The notes: generated from the sequence alone by a model not told the origin. Numbered from the stretch's first letter, positions 1 to 8,610 are shown. The stretch: DNA of 9,057 nucleotides from Aquincola sp. (GCA_029884035.1 JAOUIM010000124.1:1-9057), one strand, 5' to 3'. Made by a program: numbers and translations.

Positions 1-26
1 CCTTGCAGGTGCGGGAACAGGCATAA
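1..26 (+). CDS. murF: Probable 3' end of murF (last codons only)
   Basis: The frame beginning at base 3 reads LQVREQA and stops at TAA 24-26, eight bases before the mraY start. MurF (UDP-MurNAc-tripeptide:D-Ala-D-Ala ligase) is the gene normally found directly upstream of mraY in proteobacterial dcw clusters, so these are probably its last residues. Seven residues carry no diagnostic motif, so the call rests on gene order alone. The other two forward frames have no stop in this stretch and cannot be excluded. Confidence 0.45.
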
Positions 27-34
27 CGAACGAC

Positions 35-1216
35 ATGCTGCTCAGCCTGACCCAATGGTTGCAGACCCTCTACCCCGAGGAGCTGGGTTTCCTGCGCGTG
101 TTCCAGTACCTCACGTTCCGCGCCATGCTCGCGGCGATGACGGCGCTGCTGATCGGCCTGGTCTTCGGGCCCTGGGTCATCAGGCGCCTGGCCGAGCTGA
201 AGATCGGCCAGCCGATCCGCGAGTACGGCGTGGCCGCGCATCTGGCCAAGCGCGGCACGCCGACGATGGGTGGTGTGCTGGTGCTGCTGGGCATCGCGGT
301 GTCCACCGTGCTGTGGTTCGACTGGAGCAACCGCTTCGTCTGGGTCGTGATGCTCGTGACCTTCGGCTTCGGCACGATCGGTTGGGTCGACGACTGGCGC
401 AAGGTCGTCGACAAGAACCCGGAGGGCATGCGATCGCGCGAGAAGTACTTCTGGCAGTCGGTGATCGGTCTCGTCGCGGCCTTCTACCTGACGTTCGCGG
501 TCTCCGAGAACACCAACCTGCGTGTGTTCGAACTGTTCATGCGCTGGGTCACGAGCGGCTTTTCCACCGACCTGCCGCCCAAGGCCGACCTGCTGGTGCC
601 GTTCTTCAAGACCGTGAGCTACCCGCTGGGCGTGTGGGGTTTCATCATCCTCACCTACCTCGTGATCGTCGGCGCCAGCAATGCGGTCAACCTGACCGAC
701 GGCCTTGACGGCCTGGCCATCATGCCCGTCGTGATGGTGGGCTCTGCGCTCGGCGTGTTCGCCTACGTCGTGGGTAACGCCCAGTTCTCGCGCTACCTGC
801 TGTTCCCGCACATCCCCGGTGCCGGCGAACTGCTGATCTTCTGCGCCGCGATGGCCGGCGCAGGCCTCGCGTTCCTGTGGTTCAACGCGCACCCGGCGCA
901 TGTGTTCATGGGCGATGTCGGCGCGCTCGCGCTCGGTGGCGCGCTCGGCACGATCGCGGTCATCACTCGGCAGGAGATCGTGCTCGCGATCATGGGCGGC
1001 ATCTTCGTCGTCGAGGCGCTGTCGGTGATGGTGCAGGTGGCCTGGTTCAAGTACACCAAGCGCCGGTACGGCGAAGGCCGGCGCATCCTGCTGATGGCCC
1101 CGTTGCACCACCACTTCGAGAAGAAGGGCTGGCCCGAGACGCAGGTCGTGATCCGCTTCTGGATCATCACGATGCTGCTGTGCCTGGTCGGCCTCGCGAG
1201 CCTCAAGCTGAGATGA
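35..1216 (+). CDS. mraY: Phospho-N-acetylmuramoyl-pentapeptide transferase MraY
   Basis: This integral inner-membrane enzyme moves phospho-MurNAc-pentapeptide from its UDP carrier to undecaprenyl phosphate, making lipid I. The 393-residue product has the usual length for proteobacterial MraY and is rich in hydrophobic segments consistent with the family's ten membrane helices. Visible family motifs are GTPTMGG (74-80), the aspartate pair in GWVDDWRK (119-120), NLTDGLDGLA (219-228), FMGDVG with the conserved Asp (291-296), and PLHHHFE (356-362). All expected acidic catalytic or magnesium-binding residues are present. The ATG at 35 is chosen because the protein then starts with the family-typical short amphipathic segment. 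The frame remains open to the window edge and the ribosome site is weak (GGGAA at 13-17), so an upstream start is not formally excluded. The TGA stop overlaps the murD start as ATGA. Confidence 0.98.
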   Translation: MLLSLTQWLQTLYPEELGFLRVFQYLTFRAMLAAMTALLIGLVFGPWVIRRLAELKIGQPIREYGVAAHLAKRGTPTMGGVLVLLGIAVSTVLWFDWSNRFVWVVMLVTFGFGTIGWVDDWRKVVDKNPEGMRSREKYFWQSVIGLVAAFYLTFAVSENTNLRVFELFMRWVTSGFSTDLPPKADLLVPFFKTVSYPLGVWGFIILTYLVIVGASNAVNLTDGLDGLAIMPVVMVGSALGVFAYVVGNAQFSRYLLFPHIPGAGELLIFCAAMAGAGLAFLWFNAHPAHVFMGDVGALALGGALGTIAVITRQEIVLAIMGGIFVVEALSVMVQVAWFKYTKRRYGEGRRILLMAPLHHHFEKKGWPETQVVIRFWIITMLLCLVGLASLKLR

Positions 1217-2772
1217 AGCACCTGGCCGACCTCTGCGTCCTCGTGCTCGGCCTGGGCGACACCGGCCTGGCGATGGCCTCGTGGTGCGCGCGTCACGGCG
1301 CGGCGGTGCGCGTGTGGGACTCACGCGAATCGCCACCGCAGGCCGCTGCGCTCGCGCTGGCCGTGCCCACGGCCTCGCTGTTGCGCGGTCCGCTCGAGCC
1401 TTCGGCGCTTGCCGACGTGCGCCTCGTGCTCAAGAGCCCCGGGCTGGCGCCGCACGACGGGCGCATCGCCCCCCTGCTGGCGGCGGCGCGCGCCCAGGGC
1501 ATCGCGGTGCACGGTGAGCTCGACCTGTTCGCTCACGCGCTGCGCGACCTGCACGCCGAGCGCGGCTACACGCCCGACGTGCTGGCCATCACCGGCACCA
1601 ACGGCAAGACGACGACGACCGCACTCACGGCGTTGCTGGTCGAGCGCTGCGGCCGCCGCGTCGCGACGGCGGGCAACATCGGACCGACCATGCTCGACAC
1701 GCTGGGCGCCGCGCTCGACGCGCGCGCCGAGGACGGCTGCGCCGCGGCACTGCCCGAGGTGTGGGTGCTCGAGCTTTCGAGTTTCCAACTCGACGGCGTG
1801 CGCACCTTCGAACCCACCGCCTCGACCGTGCTCAACGTAACGCAGGACCACCTCGACTGGCACGGTTCGATGGACGCCTACGCCGCCGCAAAGGCACGCG
1901 TGTTCGGCAGCTGGGCCACGATGGTGATCAACCGCGACGATCCCGCGGTCGAAGCCATGGTGCCCGCGCCCGTGCAGGGCAAGGGCAAGTCCAAGCCGGT
2001 CGAGCGCACGGTGGTGCGGTTCGGGCTCGGTGCGCCGAAGCGCTCCGGCGACTTCGGGCTCGTGGTCGACAACGGCATGGCGTGGCTGGTGCGCGCGGTG
2101 GGTGACGAGGAACCGGGCCCGCGGCGGCGCGGTGCGGCCGTTGCGACGGCTGCCGCGGACGACTTCCACCTGCAGCGCCTGATGCCCGCCGACGCGCTGC
2201 GCATTCGCGGCCGCCACAACGCGGCCAATGCGCTTGCCGCGCTCGCGCTGGCGTCCGCGATCGGCTGTCCGCTCGCGCCGATGCTGCACGGCCTGCGCGA
2301 ATACCGCGGTGAGCCGCACCGCGTGGCATTCGTGGCCAGCGTCGGTGGCGTCGAGGCGTTCGACGACAGCAAGGGCACCAACGTCGGTGCCACGGTGGCA
2401 GCGCTGCAGGGCCTGGGTGCCGACAAGGCCCCGGGCCGGCTGGCCTGCATCCTCGGCGGCGACGGCAAGGGCCAGGACTTCGCGCCGCTGGCCGCACCGG
2501 TGTCGCAATACGCGTGTGCGGTGGCGACGATCGGCAAGGACGCCGCGGCGATCGAACGTGCACTCGCCGGTACCGACGTGCCGGTACAGCGCCACGACAC
2601 CCTCGAAGCCGCCACCGCATGGTGCTTCGCGCGGGCCCGCTCCGGCGATGCGGTGCTGCTGAGCCCCGCCTGCGCGAGCCTGGACATGTTCCGCAACTAC
2701 GGCCACCGCGCCGACGTGTTCGTCGCTGCGGTCCAGGCCTGCGCCCAGGCGCGCGGCGAGGTGCTCGCATGA
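1213..2772 (+). CDS. murD: UDP-N-acetylmuramoyl-L-alanine--D-glutamate ligase MurD
   Basis: This cytoplasmic Mur ligase adds D-glutamate to UDP-MurNAc-L-Ala with ATP. The product is 519 residues. The N-terminal nucleotide-fold domain has GLGDTGLA (13-20). The central ATPase domain has the P-loop GTNGKTTTT (128-136), GNIG (154-157), ELSSFQL (187-193) and NVTQDHLDWHG (208-218). The linker to the C-terminal domain has RGRHNAANALAA (332-343). The C-terminal domain has DDSKGTN (384-390), GGDGKGQDF (415-423) and LLSPACASLDMF (482-493). It is about 80 residues longer than the E. coli protein, mostly through a low-complexity, charged stretch at about 250-328 and a smaller one near 106-122. The ATG at 1213 shares ATGA with the mraY stop, which suggests translational coupling. 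In-frame codons upstream lie inside mraY and are not used. Confidence 0.97.
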   Translation: MKHLADLCVLVLGLGDTGLAMASWCARHGAAVRVWDSRESPPQAAALALAVPTASLLRGPLEPSALADVRLVLKSPGLAPHDGRIAPLLAAARAQGIAVHGELDLFAHALRDLHAERGYTPDVLAITGTNGKTTTTALTALLVERCGRRVATAGNIGPTMLDTLGAALDARAEDGCAAALPEVWVLELSSFQLDGVRTFEPTASTVLNVTQDHLDWHGSMDAYAAAKARVFGSWATMVINRDDPAVEAMVPAPVQGKGKSKPVERTVVRFGLGAPKRSGDFGLVVDNGMAWLVRAVGDEEPGPRRRGAAVATAAADDFHLQRLMPADALRIRGRHNAANALAALALASAIGCPLAPMLHGLREYRGEPHRVAFVASVGGVEAFDDSKGTNVGATVAALQGLGADKAPGRLACILGGDGKGQDFAPLAAPVSQYACAVATIGKDAAAIERALAGTDVPVQRHDTLEAATAWCFARARSGDAVLLSPACASLDMFRNYGHRADVFVAAVQACAQARGEVLA

Positions 2773-4040
2773 TGAGCGCGGTGCTCGCAGGGTGGCGCAA
2801 CCGCCTGGGCGCTCTGCGCCTGCGCTGGATCGGCGGCGAGGATGCCGCGCTGCCGATCCGCGAGTGGACCGGTACCGAGCACACCCGGCGAGCCCGCGGC
2901 TCGCTCGCGATGGGCTTCGACCAGGCGCTGGTCTGGGTCGTGATCGGCCTCCTGGTGCTGGGGCTCGTGATGGTCTACTCGGCCTCGGTCGCACTGCCCG
3001 ACAACCCGAAGTTCGCGCGCTACGCACCGACCCACTTCCTGTCGCGGCACGTGGTCTCGATGGCGATCGCCGTCGTCGCCGCGCTCGTCGTGCTTCAGAT
3101 CCCGATCCGCCTGTGGGAGAAGTGGGCGCCGTGGGTCTTCGTCGCGGCGCTTGCGCTGCTCCTCGTCGTGCTGATCCCGTTCGTCGGCAAGGGGGTCAAC
3201 GGCGCGCGGCGCTGGATCCCGCTCGGTGTCATGAACTTCCAGCCGAGCGAGCTGGCCAAGCTCGGCATCGCGCTGTACGCGGCCAGCTACATGGTCCGCA
3301 AGATGGACACGCGCGAGAATTTCTTCCGCGCCGTCACGCCGATGGCCATCGCGCTGGGCTTCGTCGGCATCCTGCTGCTGGCCGAGCCCGACATGGGCGC
3401 CTTCATGGTGATTGCCGCGATCGCGCTGGGCATCCTGTTTCTCGGCGGGGTCAACGGCCGCATGTTCGCGCTGGCGACGATGGTGCTGCTGGCCGCCTTC
3501 GTGCTGATGATCGTGATGAGCCCGTGGCGTGCCGAGCGCATCTTCGCCTACCTCGACCCGTGGAACCCGCAGTACGCGCAGGGCCGCGCCTACCAGCTCA
3601 CGCACTCGCTGATCGCGTTCGGCCGCGGCGAGATCTTCGGCCAGGGCCTGGGCGCTTCCGTCGAGAAGCTGCACTACCTGCCCGAGGCGCACACCGACTT
3701 CCTGCTGGCCGTGATCGGCGAGGAACTCGGCTTCGTCGGCGTGCTCGCAGTGATCGTGGCCTTCTTCTGGCTCACGCGTCGCATCTTCGTGATCGGGCGC
3801 CAGGCGGTCGCGCTCGACCGCGTGTTCGCCGGCCTGATGACGCAGGGCATCGGCATCTGGGTCGGCGGGCAGGCGTTCATCAACATGGGCGTCAACCTGG
3901 GTGTGCTGCCGACCAAGGGGCTGACGCTGCCACTGATGTCGTACGGCGGCTCCGCGATCCTGCTGAACATCGTGGCGCTCGCGATCGTGCTGCGGGTCGA
4001 CATGGAGAATCGCCAACTCATGCGCGGAGGGCGACCGTGA
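2769..4040 (+). CDS. ftsW: Septal peptidoglycan polymerase FtsW (SEDS family)
   Basis: FtsW is the SEDS glycosyltransferase that polymerises lipid II at the division septum together with PBP3/FtsI. The 423-residue product has an N-terminal cytoplasmic tail of about 50 charged residues followed by roughly ten membrane segments, the first near 52-70 and the last near 393-410. Family marks are NGARRWI (144-150), FQPSELAK (157-164), AEPDMGA (205-211), and the loop LPEAHTDFL, whose Asp310 matches the catalytic Asp of SEDS enzymes. The C-terminal signature runs from NLGVLPTKG through LPLMSYGGS (376-395). The start is one of two adjacent ATGs (2769, 2772). The first gives an ATGA overlap with the murD stop, and GAGG at 2758-2761 is well spaced. 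An internal ATG at 2910 (MGFDQ) would remove most of the tail but lacks a ribosome site. RodA is less likely given the position between murD and murG. Confidence 0.97.
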   Translation: MMSAVLAGWRNRLGALRLRWIGGEDAALPIREWTGTEHTRRARGSLAMGFDQALVWVVIGLLVLGLVMVYSASVALPDNPKFARYAPTHFLSRHVVSMAIAVVAALVVLQIPIRLWEKWAPWVFVAALALLLVVLIPFVGKGVNGARRWIPLGVMNFQPSELAKLGIALYAASYMVRKMDTRENFFRAVTPMAIALGFVGILLLAEPDMGAFMVIAAIALGILFLGGVNGRMFALATMVLLAAFVLMIVMSPWRAERIFAYLDPWNPQYAQGRAYQLTHSLIAFGRGEIFGQGLGASVEKLHYLPEAHTDFLLAVIGEELGFVGVLAVIVAFFWLTRRIFVIGRQAVALDRVFAGLMTQGIGIWVGGQAFINMGVNLGVLPTKGLTLPLMSYGGSAILLNIVALAIVLRVDMENRQLMRGGRP

Positions 4041-4045
4041 GCGCC

Positions 4046-4110
4046 GCCGGGCCGCTCCGAAGGCGCTCGCTCCCCCTCGCGGGGACCGGCTGCCAGGGCC
4101 GTAGGGGGCT
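4046..4110 (+). repeat. GC-rich palindromic spacer element, copy A (ftsW-murG)
   Basis: The ftsW-murG spacer carries the 13-mer GCCGGGCCGCTCC (4046-4058), which occurs again in the murC-ddl spacer, followed in both by NAAG. It is followed by a C/G-run segment. TCCCC (4071-4075) can pair with GGGGA (4081-4085), and CCCCCT (4072-4077) can alternatively pair with AGGGGG (4103-4108), the murG ribosome site. The layout resembles dispersed intergenic palindromic elements that I recall from Burkholderiales genomes. That family assignment is from memory and unverified, and the element boundaries are approximate. Confidence 0.5.
4103..4108 (+). promoter_or_regulatory. Ribosome binding site of murG
   Basis: AGGGGG lies 8 bases before ATG 4117 and only 5 bases before the alternative GTG 4114, which favours the ATG. 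The site sits at the 3' edge of palindromic element A and can pair with CCCCCT at 4072-4077, so folding could hide it unless a ribosome passes through. Confidence 0.6.
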
Positions 4111-4116
4111 CGTGTG

Positions 4117-5199
4117 ATGCCGCACCTCGTCGTGATGGCTGCCGGCACCGGAGGCCACGTCATCCCCGGCCTGGCCGTCGCGCAGGAAATGCAGCACCGC
4201 GGCTGGACCGTGTCGTGGCTCGGCACGCACCAGGGCATGGAGAACCGTCTCGTGCCCAGTGCCGGCATCGCGCTCGACGCGATCGGCTTCACCGGCCTGC
4301 GCGGCAAGGGCCTCGTGCACACGCTGACCGGCGGCGTGCGCATGCTCAAGGCCTTCTGGGAGTGCCTGGCCATCCTGCGCCGGCGCGGCGCCGATGCGGT
4401 GCTCGGCATGGGCGGCTATGTCTGTTTCCCCTGCGGCCTGATGGCCTCGTTGCTCGGCAAGCCGCTGATGCTGGTCAACGCCGACGCGTCGATGCTGCTG
4501 TCCAACCGTGCGTTGCTGCCGGTGGCCGATCGCGTGGCGTTCGGCTTCGATGGCGCGGCCGCCGCGAAGACAAAGCGCGCGGTCGTCACCGGCAACCCGG
4601 TGCGCGCCGAGATCGAGGCGCTGCCCGAACCGGCCGAGCGCTTCGCAGGGCGTCAGGGTCCGCTGAACCTGCTGGTGGTCGGCGGCAGCCTCGGTGCGCG
4701 CGTGCTCAACGAGACGATGCCGCAGGCAATCGCGCGCATCGATCCGGCTCGGCGGCCGCATGTCGTGCACCAGACCGGCGCGCTCAACCGGGACGCGGTG
4801 CGCGAGGCCTACGCCGCCGCTGGCGTGCACGAGGGCGTCGAGGTCGTCGCTTTCATCGACGACATGGCGGCGCACCTGTCGGCCTGCGACGCGATGATCT
4901 GCCGCGCCGGCGCGGTGACGGTGAGCGAACTGTGCGCCGCCGGCGTGCCGGCGATCCTGGTGCCGCTGATCGTCAGCACGACCTCGCACCAGCGCGACAA
5001 CGCGCAGTTCATGGCCCAGCACGGCGCGGCGATCCACTTGCCGCAGGCCGAGATGACGCCTGAGCGGCTGGCCGAACTGATGCTCGCGCTGGACCGCACG
5101 CAACTGCTGGCGATGGCCGAGAAGGCCAAGGCCCTGGGCCGGCCGCGCGCCGCCGCGCGCGTGGCCGACGAGATCGAATTGCTGGTGCGAAAGCCATGA
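4117..5199 (+). CDS. murG: UDP-GlcNAc:lipid I N-acetylglucosaminyltransferase MurG
   Basis: MurG is a peripheral inner-membrane GT-B glycosyltransferase that adds GlcNAc to lipid I to make lipid II. The 360-residue product has the usual length. Motifs in order are AAGTGGHVIPGLA (8-20), the N-domain phosphate loop; LGMGGYVCFP (96-105); VTGNPVRAE (157-165); the C-domain phosphate loop VVGGSLGAR (187-195); FIDDMAAHL (246-254); and CRAGAVTVSELCAAG (262-276), containing the family's UDP-GlcNAc-binding Glu271. The sequence HEQN, which follows the GGY motif in E. coli MurG, aligns here with VNAD (120-123), and the later HKDRQQ-type stretch reads TSHQRDNA (289-296). The start is ATG 4117, with AGGGGG 8 bases upstream; GTG 4114 directly precedes it and would add one residue. 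The gene follows ftsW after a 76-base spacer. Confidence 0.97.
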   Translation: MPHLVVMAAGTGGHVIPGLAVAQEMQHRGWTVSWLGTHQGMENRLVPSAGIALDAIGFTGLRGKGLVHTLTGGVRMLKAFWECLAILRRRGADAVLGMGGYVCFPCGLMASLLGKPLMLVNADASMLLSNRALLPVADRVAFGFDGAAAAKTKRAVVTGNPVRAEIEALPEPAERFAGRQGPLNLLVVGGSLGARVLNETMPQAIARIDPARRPHVVHQTGALNRDAVREAYAAAGVHEGVEVVAFIDDMAAHLSACDAMICRAGAVTVSELCAAGVPAILVPLIVSTTSHQRDNAQFMAQHGAAIHLPQAEMTPERLAELMLALDRTQLLAMAEKAKALGRPRAAARVADEIELLVRKP

Positions 5200-5217
5200 A
5201 ATACGACGTCAAGCATC
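5196..5217 (+). repeat. Diverged copy of the murC 5' end
   Basis: Bases 5196-5217 match the first 22 bases of murC (5282-5303) at 18 of 22 positions, without gaps and in the same codon register (MKYDVKH against MKHAVKH). The distance between the copies is 86 bases. Similarity ends immediately after this point. Confidence 0.55.
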
Positions 5218-5268
5218 GCGGCCTCTCCATCGTGAATCGACGGGCGCCGGCGAAGTCGCGTGCGTCCG

Positions 5269-5274
5269 AGGAGG
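5269..5274 (+). promoter_or_regulatory. Consensus ribosome binding site of murC
   Basis: AGGAGG lies 7 bases before ATG 5282. It is the strongest Shine-Dalgarno sequence I saw in the window and fixes the murC start. It suggests that murC can be initiated independently of murG translation. Confidence 0.8.
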
Positions 5275-5281
5275 TCCGCGC

Positions 5282-6690
<1,409 letters not shown>

Positions 6691-6694
<4 letters not shown>

Positions 6695-6810
6695 AGCGGG
6701 CCGAGCGCCGGGCCGCTCCCAAGCCGGCCCGCATCCCATGGGCCACGAAGGGGCCCCTACCGGCCCCTGGGGATCGGCCGATGTACTCGTCGGGCGAGGG
6801 GCTGTCATGA
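6691..6810 (+). other. Short open frame linking murC and ddl (39 codons)
   Basis: An ATG at 6691 overlaps the murC stop as ATGA and opens 39 codons that end at TGA 6808-6810, overlapping the ddl start (ATGA). The peptide is rich in Arg, Pro, Ala and Lys (start MKRAERRAAPKPAR) and has no recognisable domain. It runs through palindromic element B, so much of its sequence is dictated by the repeat. It is probably a coupling or leftover frame rather than a functional protein. Confidence 0.25.
6707..6775 (+). repeat. GC-rich palindromic spacer element, copy B (murC-ddl)
   Basis: This spacer begins with the same 13-mer as the ftsW-murG spacer (6707-6719). It has one stem of 6 bp, GGGCCG (6710-6715) with CGGCCC (6725-6730), and one of 7 bp, AGGGGCC (6749-6755) with GGCCCCT (6762-6768) around a 6-base loop. 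A third, imperfect pairing joins the ATCCCATGGG region (6733-6742) to CCCCTGGGGAT (6764-6774). No T run follows, so it does not look like a terminator. It is probably a dispersed non-coding element, and its boundaries are approximate. Confidence 0.5.
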
Positions 6811-7790
6811 CACGGTTTGGCAAGGTCGCAGTGCTGATGGGCGGCTCGAGCGCCGAGCGCGAGATCTCGCTGCTGTCCGGCGGCGGCGTGCTCGCGGCGC
6901 TGAAGAGCCAGGGCATCGACGCGCACGCGTTCGACCCGGCCGAGCGCGACCTCGTCGAGCTCAAGCGCGAGGGCTTCGCGCGTTGCTTCATCGCGCTGCA
7001 CGGCCGCCACGGCGAGGACGGCACGGTGCAGGGCGCGCTCGAGTTGCTCGGCATCCCCTACACCGGCAGCGGCGTGATGGCCAGCGCGATCGCGATGGAC
7101 AAGGTGATGACCAAGCGCCTGTGGGTTGCCGAGGGCCTGCCGACGCCGCGCCATGTGGTGCTCGCCGAGGGTGAGCAGGACGCTTCGCACACAAGGCGCG
7201 TCCCCGACGAGCTCGGGCTGCCGGTGATCGTCAAGCCGCCGCACGAGGGTTCGTCGATCGGCGTCACCAAGGTGGTCGGCTACTCGGGCATGCGCGATGC
7301 GGTCGCGCTCGCGGCGCGCTACGACGCCGAGGTGCTTTGCGAGGAGTTCATCGACGGCGAGGAGGTCACCTGCCCCGTGATCGGCGAGGGCGAGACTGCC
7401 CGCGCGCTGCCGGTGGTACGTATCGTCGCGCCCGAGGGCGCCTACGACTACCAGAACAAGTACTTCACCGACGAGGTGAAATACCTGGTGCCCAGCGGCC
7501 TGCCCGCGGCGGAGGAGGCCGAGATCCAGCGCATCGTGCTGGCCGGCTACCGCACGCTCGGCTGTCGCGGCTGGGGGCGTGCCGACCTGATGATCCGCGC
7601 GGCCGACCGCAAGGCCTTCCTGCTCGAGATGAACACCTCGCCGGGCATGACGGGCCACTCCCTGGTGCCCAAATCCGCCGCAGCCGCGGGCATCGGCTAC
7701 GAAACACTGTGCGTGCAGTTGCTGGCACTGGCTCGGCTGGACGGCATTTCTGTCGGCGGGCCGCGCCGCGGCGCGGCAACGGAGGGCTGA
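6807..7790 (+). CDS. ddl: D-alanine--D-alanine ligase (DdlB type)
   Basis: This cytoplasmic ATP-grasp enzyme joins two D-alanines to make the dipeptide that MurF adds to the peptidoglycan stem. The 327-residue product has the usual length. Visible marks are LMGGSSAEREISL (10-22), with Glu18 in the family substrate-binding position; LHGRHGEDG (64-72); PYTGSG (84-89); the lysine in VIVKPPHEGSSIGV (140-153); the loop YDYQNKYF (213-220), with a Tyr in the position typical of D-Ala-D-Ala rather than D-Ala-D-lactate ligases; GCRGWGRADLM (252-262); and EMNTSPGMTGHSLVP (274-288). The start is ATG 6807, with GAGGGG at 6796-6801 five bases upstream. The gene lies 112 bases after murC, across a palindromic spacer, and 5 bases before ftsQ. 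DdlB is the dcw-cluster form in E. coli; whether a second ddl exists elsewhere cannot be seen here. Confidence 0.97.
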   Translation: MTRFGKVAVLMGGSSAEREISLLSGGGVLAALKSQGIDAHAFDPAERDLVELKREGFARCFIALHGRHGEDGTVQGALELLGIPYTGSGVMASAIAMDKVMTKRLWVAEGLPTPRHVVLAEGEQDASHTRRVPDELGLPVIVKPPHEGSSIGVTKVVGYSGMRDAVALAARYDAEVLCEEFIDGEEVTCPVIGEGETARALPVVRIVAPEGAYDYQNKYFTDEVKYLVPSGLPAAEEAEIQRIVLAGYRTLGCRGWGRADLMIRAADRKAFLLEMNTSPGMTGHSLVPKSAAAAGIGYETLCVQLLALARLDGISVGGPRRGAATEG

Positions 7791-7795
7791 GACCG

Positions 7796-8605
7796 ATGGC
7801 CAACGCACGGAAGCCCTCACGCCGCAGCCGTCGCGAAGCGGACACGCCGCCGCTGGACGTGCGCGTGATGAACGGCGCCGCCGCGCTGCTGTTCGCTGCG
7901 GCGGTGCTCGTGCTCGCCTGGGCCGCGGTCAAGTGGGCCACGCGCTCGCCGGTGTTCACCGTGCGGGCGATCTCGCTGGATGCGAGTCTGCAGCGCACCA
8001 ACCTGGCGACAGTGCGTGCCAACGCACTGCCGCGCCTGGCAGGCAACTTCTTCAGTGTCGATCTCGATGCGACGCGCGCCGCGTTCGAATCCGTGCCCTG
8101 GGTGCGCCGCGCGGTGGTGCGGCGGGTGTGGCCGGACCGGCTCGCGGTCACGCTCGAGGAGCACGAGGCGGCCGCGCTGTGGCAGGGCGAAGGCGGTGCC
8201 GAGCGACTGGTCAACACGCACGGCGAGATCTTCGAGGCGAACCTGGGCGATGTCGAGGACGAGGCCCTGCCGATCCTCGCCGGGCCCGACACCCAGTCGG
8301 CACCGATGCTCGCGATGCTGCGGCGGCTGGGTGTGGCGATGGCACGGTTGTCCGACCCGGTGCAGACGCTGCACCTGTCGAGCCGGGGATCGTGGCGGGT
8401 CGAGCTCGATGGCGGCGCGACGCTCGAACTCGGGCGCGGCACCGACGACGAGGTGGTGGCGCGAGTCGACCGCTTCATGCGCACGTTCGGGTCGGTCACC
8501 GCCCGCTTCGGCGGCGCGCCGCGCGCGCTCGTGACCGCGGACCTGCGGCACCCGGATGGCTATGCGTTGCGCCTGGCCGGCATCTCCACCGCAACCAAGC
8601 AGTGA
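7796..8605 (+). CDS. ftsQ: Cell division protein FtsQ
   Basis: FtsQ is a bitopic inner-membrane protein that links early and late divisome parts through the FtsQLB subcomplex. The 269-residue product has a short, strongly basic cytoplasmic N-terminus (about 1-25, ARKPSRRSRR near the start) and one membrane segment (about 27-46, rich in Ala, Leu and Val). A periplasmic POTRA-type domain starts at about 53 (SPVFTVRAISLDA). The typical PWVRRAVVRRVWPDRLAVTLEEHEA block is present (101-125), followed by the FtsQ beta domain with LVNTHGEIFEA (138-148). Primary sequence in this family is weakly conserved, but the PWV...WPDRL..EEHE block and the place between ddl and ftsA make the call firm. ATG 7796 has GGAGGG at 7781-7786, 9 bases upstream. 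The TGA stop lies in a GTGA at 8602. Confidence 0.95.
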   Translation: MANARKPSRRSRREADTPPLDVRVMNGAAALLFAAAVLVLAWAAVKWATRSPVFTVRAISLDASLQRTNLATVRANALPRLAGNFFSVDLDATRAAFESVPWVRRAVVRRVWPDRLAVTLEEHEAAALWQGEGGAERLVNTHGEIFEANLGDVEDEALPILAGPDTQSAPMLAMLRRLGVAMARLSDPVQTLHLSSRGSWRVELDGGATLELGRGTDDEVVARVDRFMRTFGSVTARFGGAPRALVTADLRHPDGYALRLAGISTATKQ

Positions 8606-8610
8606 TCGAC

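Larger units (their letters stand above)
4037..4117 (+). other. Short open frame linking ftsW and murG (26 codons)
   Basis: A GTG at 4037 overlaps the ftsW stop as GTGA and opens a 26-codon frame that ends with TGA at 4115-4117, overlapping the ATG of murG (TGATG). The peptide is arginine- and glycine-rich, runs through the palindromic element, and resembles no known protein. It is unlikely to be a functional product. It may let ribosomes leaving ftsW re-initiate and reach the murG start, or may be an accident of high GC content. Confidence 0.25.

Noticed and set aside
2910..2912. Internal ATG as the true ftsW start
   Set aside because: It lacks a ribosome site. The ATG at 2769 has GAGG upstream and the ATGA overlap with murD, and a charged N-terminal tail is normal for FtsW.
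1321..3027. Long minus-strand open frame (568 codons) opposite murD and the ftsW start
   Set aside because: It is the antisense shadow of strongly conserved genes in GC-rich DNA. The product is rich in Arg, Gly and His with no domain, and it spans a real gene junction.
4114..4116. GTG as the murG start
   Set aside because: It would add only one residue and leaves just 5 bases after AGGGGG. The adjacent ATG at 4117 has better spacing (8 bases) and overlaps the linker stop as TGATG.
2697..4409. Long minus-strand open frame (570 codons) opposite ftsW and murG
   Set aside because: Composition is dominated by Arg, His, Asp and Gln, typical of the antisense of membrane-protein codons. It has no motif and crosses two genes and a spacer.
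6749..6768. Possible Rho-independent terminator between murC and ddl
   Set aside because: The 7-bp GC stem is clear, but no T run follows, and the downstream genes are expected to belong to the same operon.
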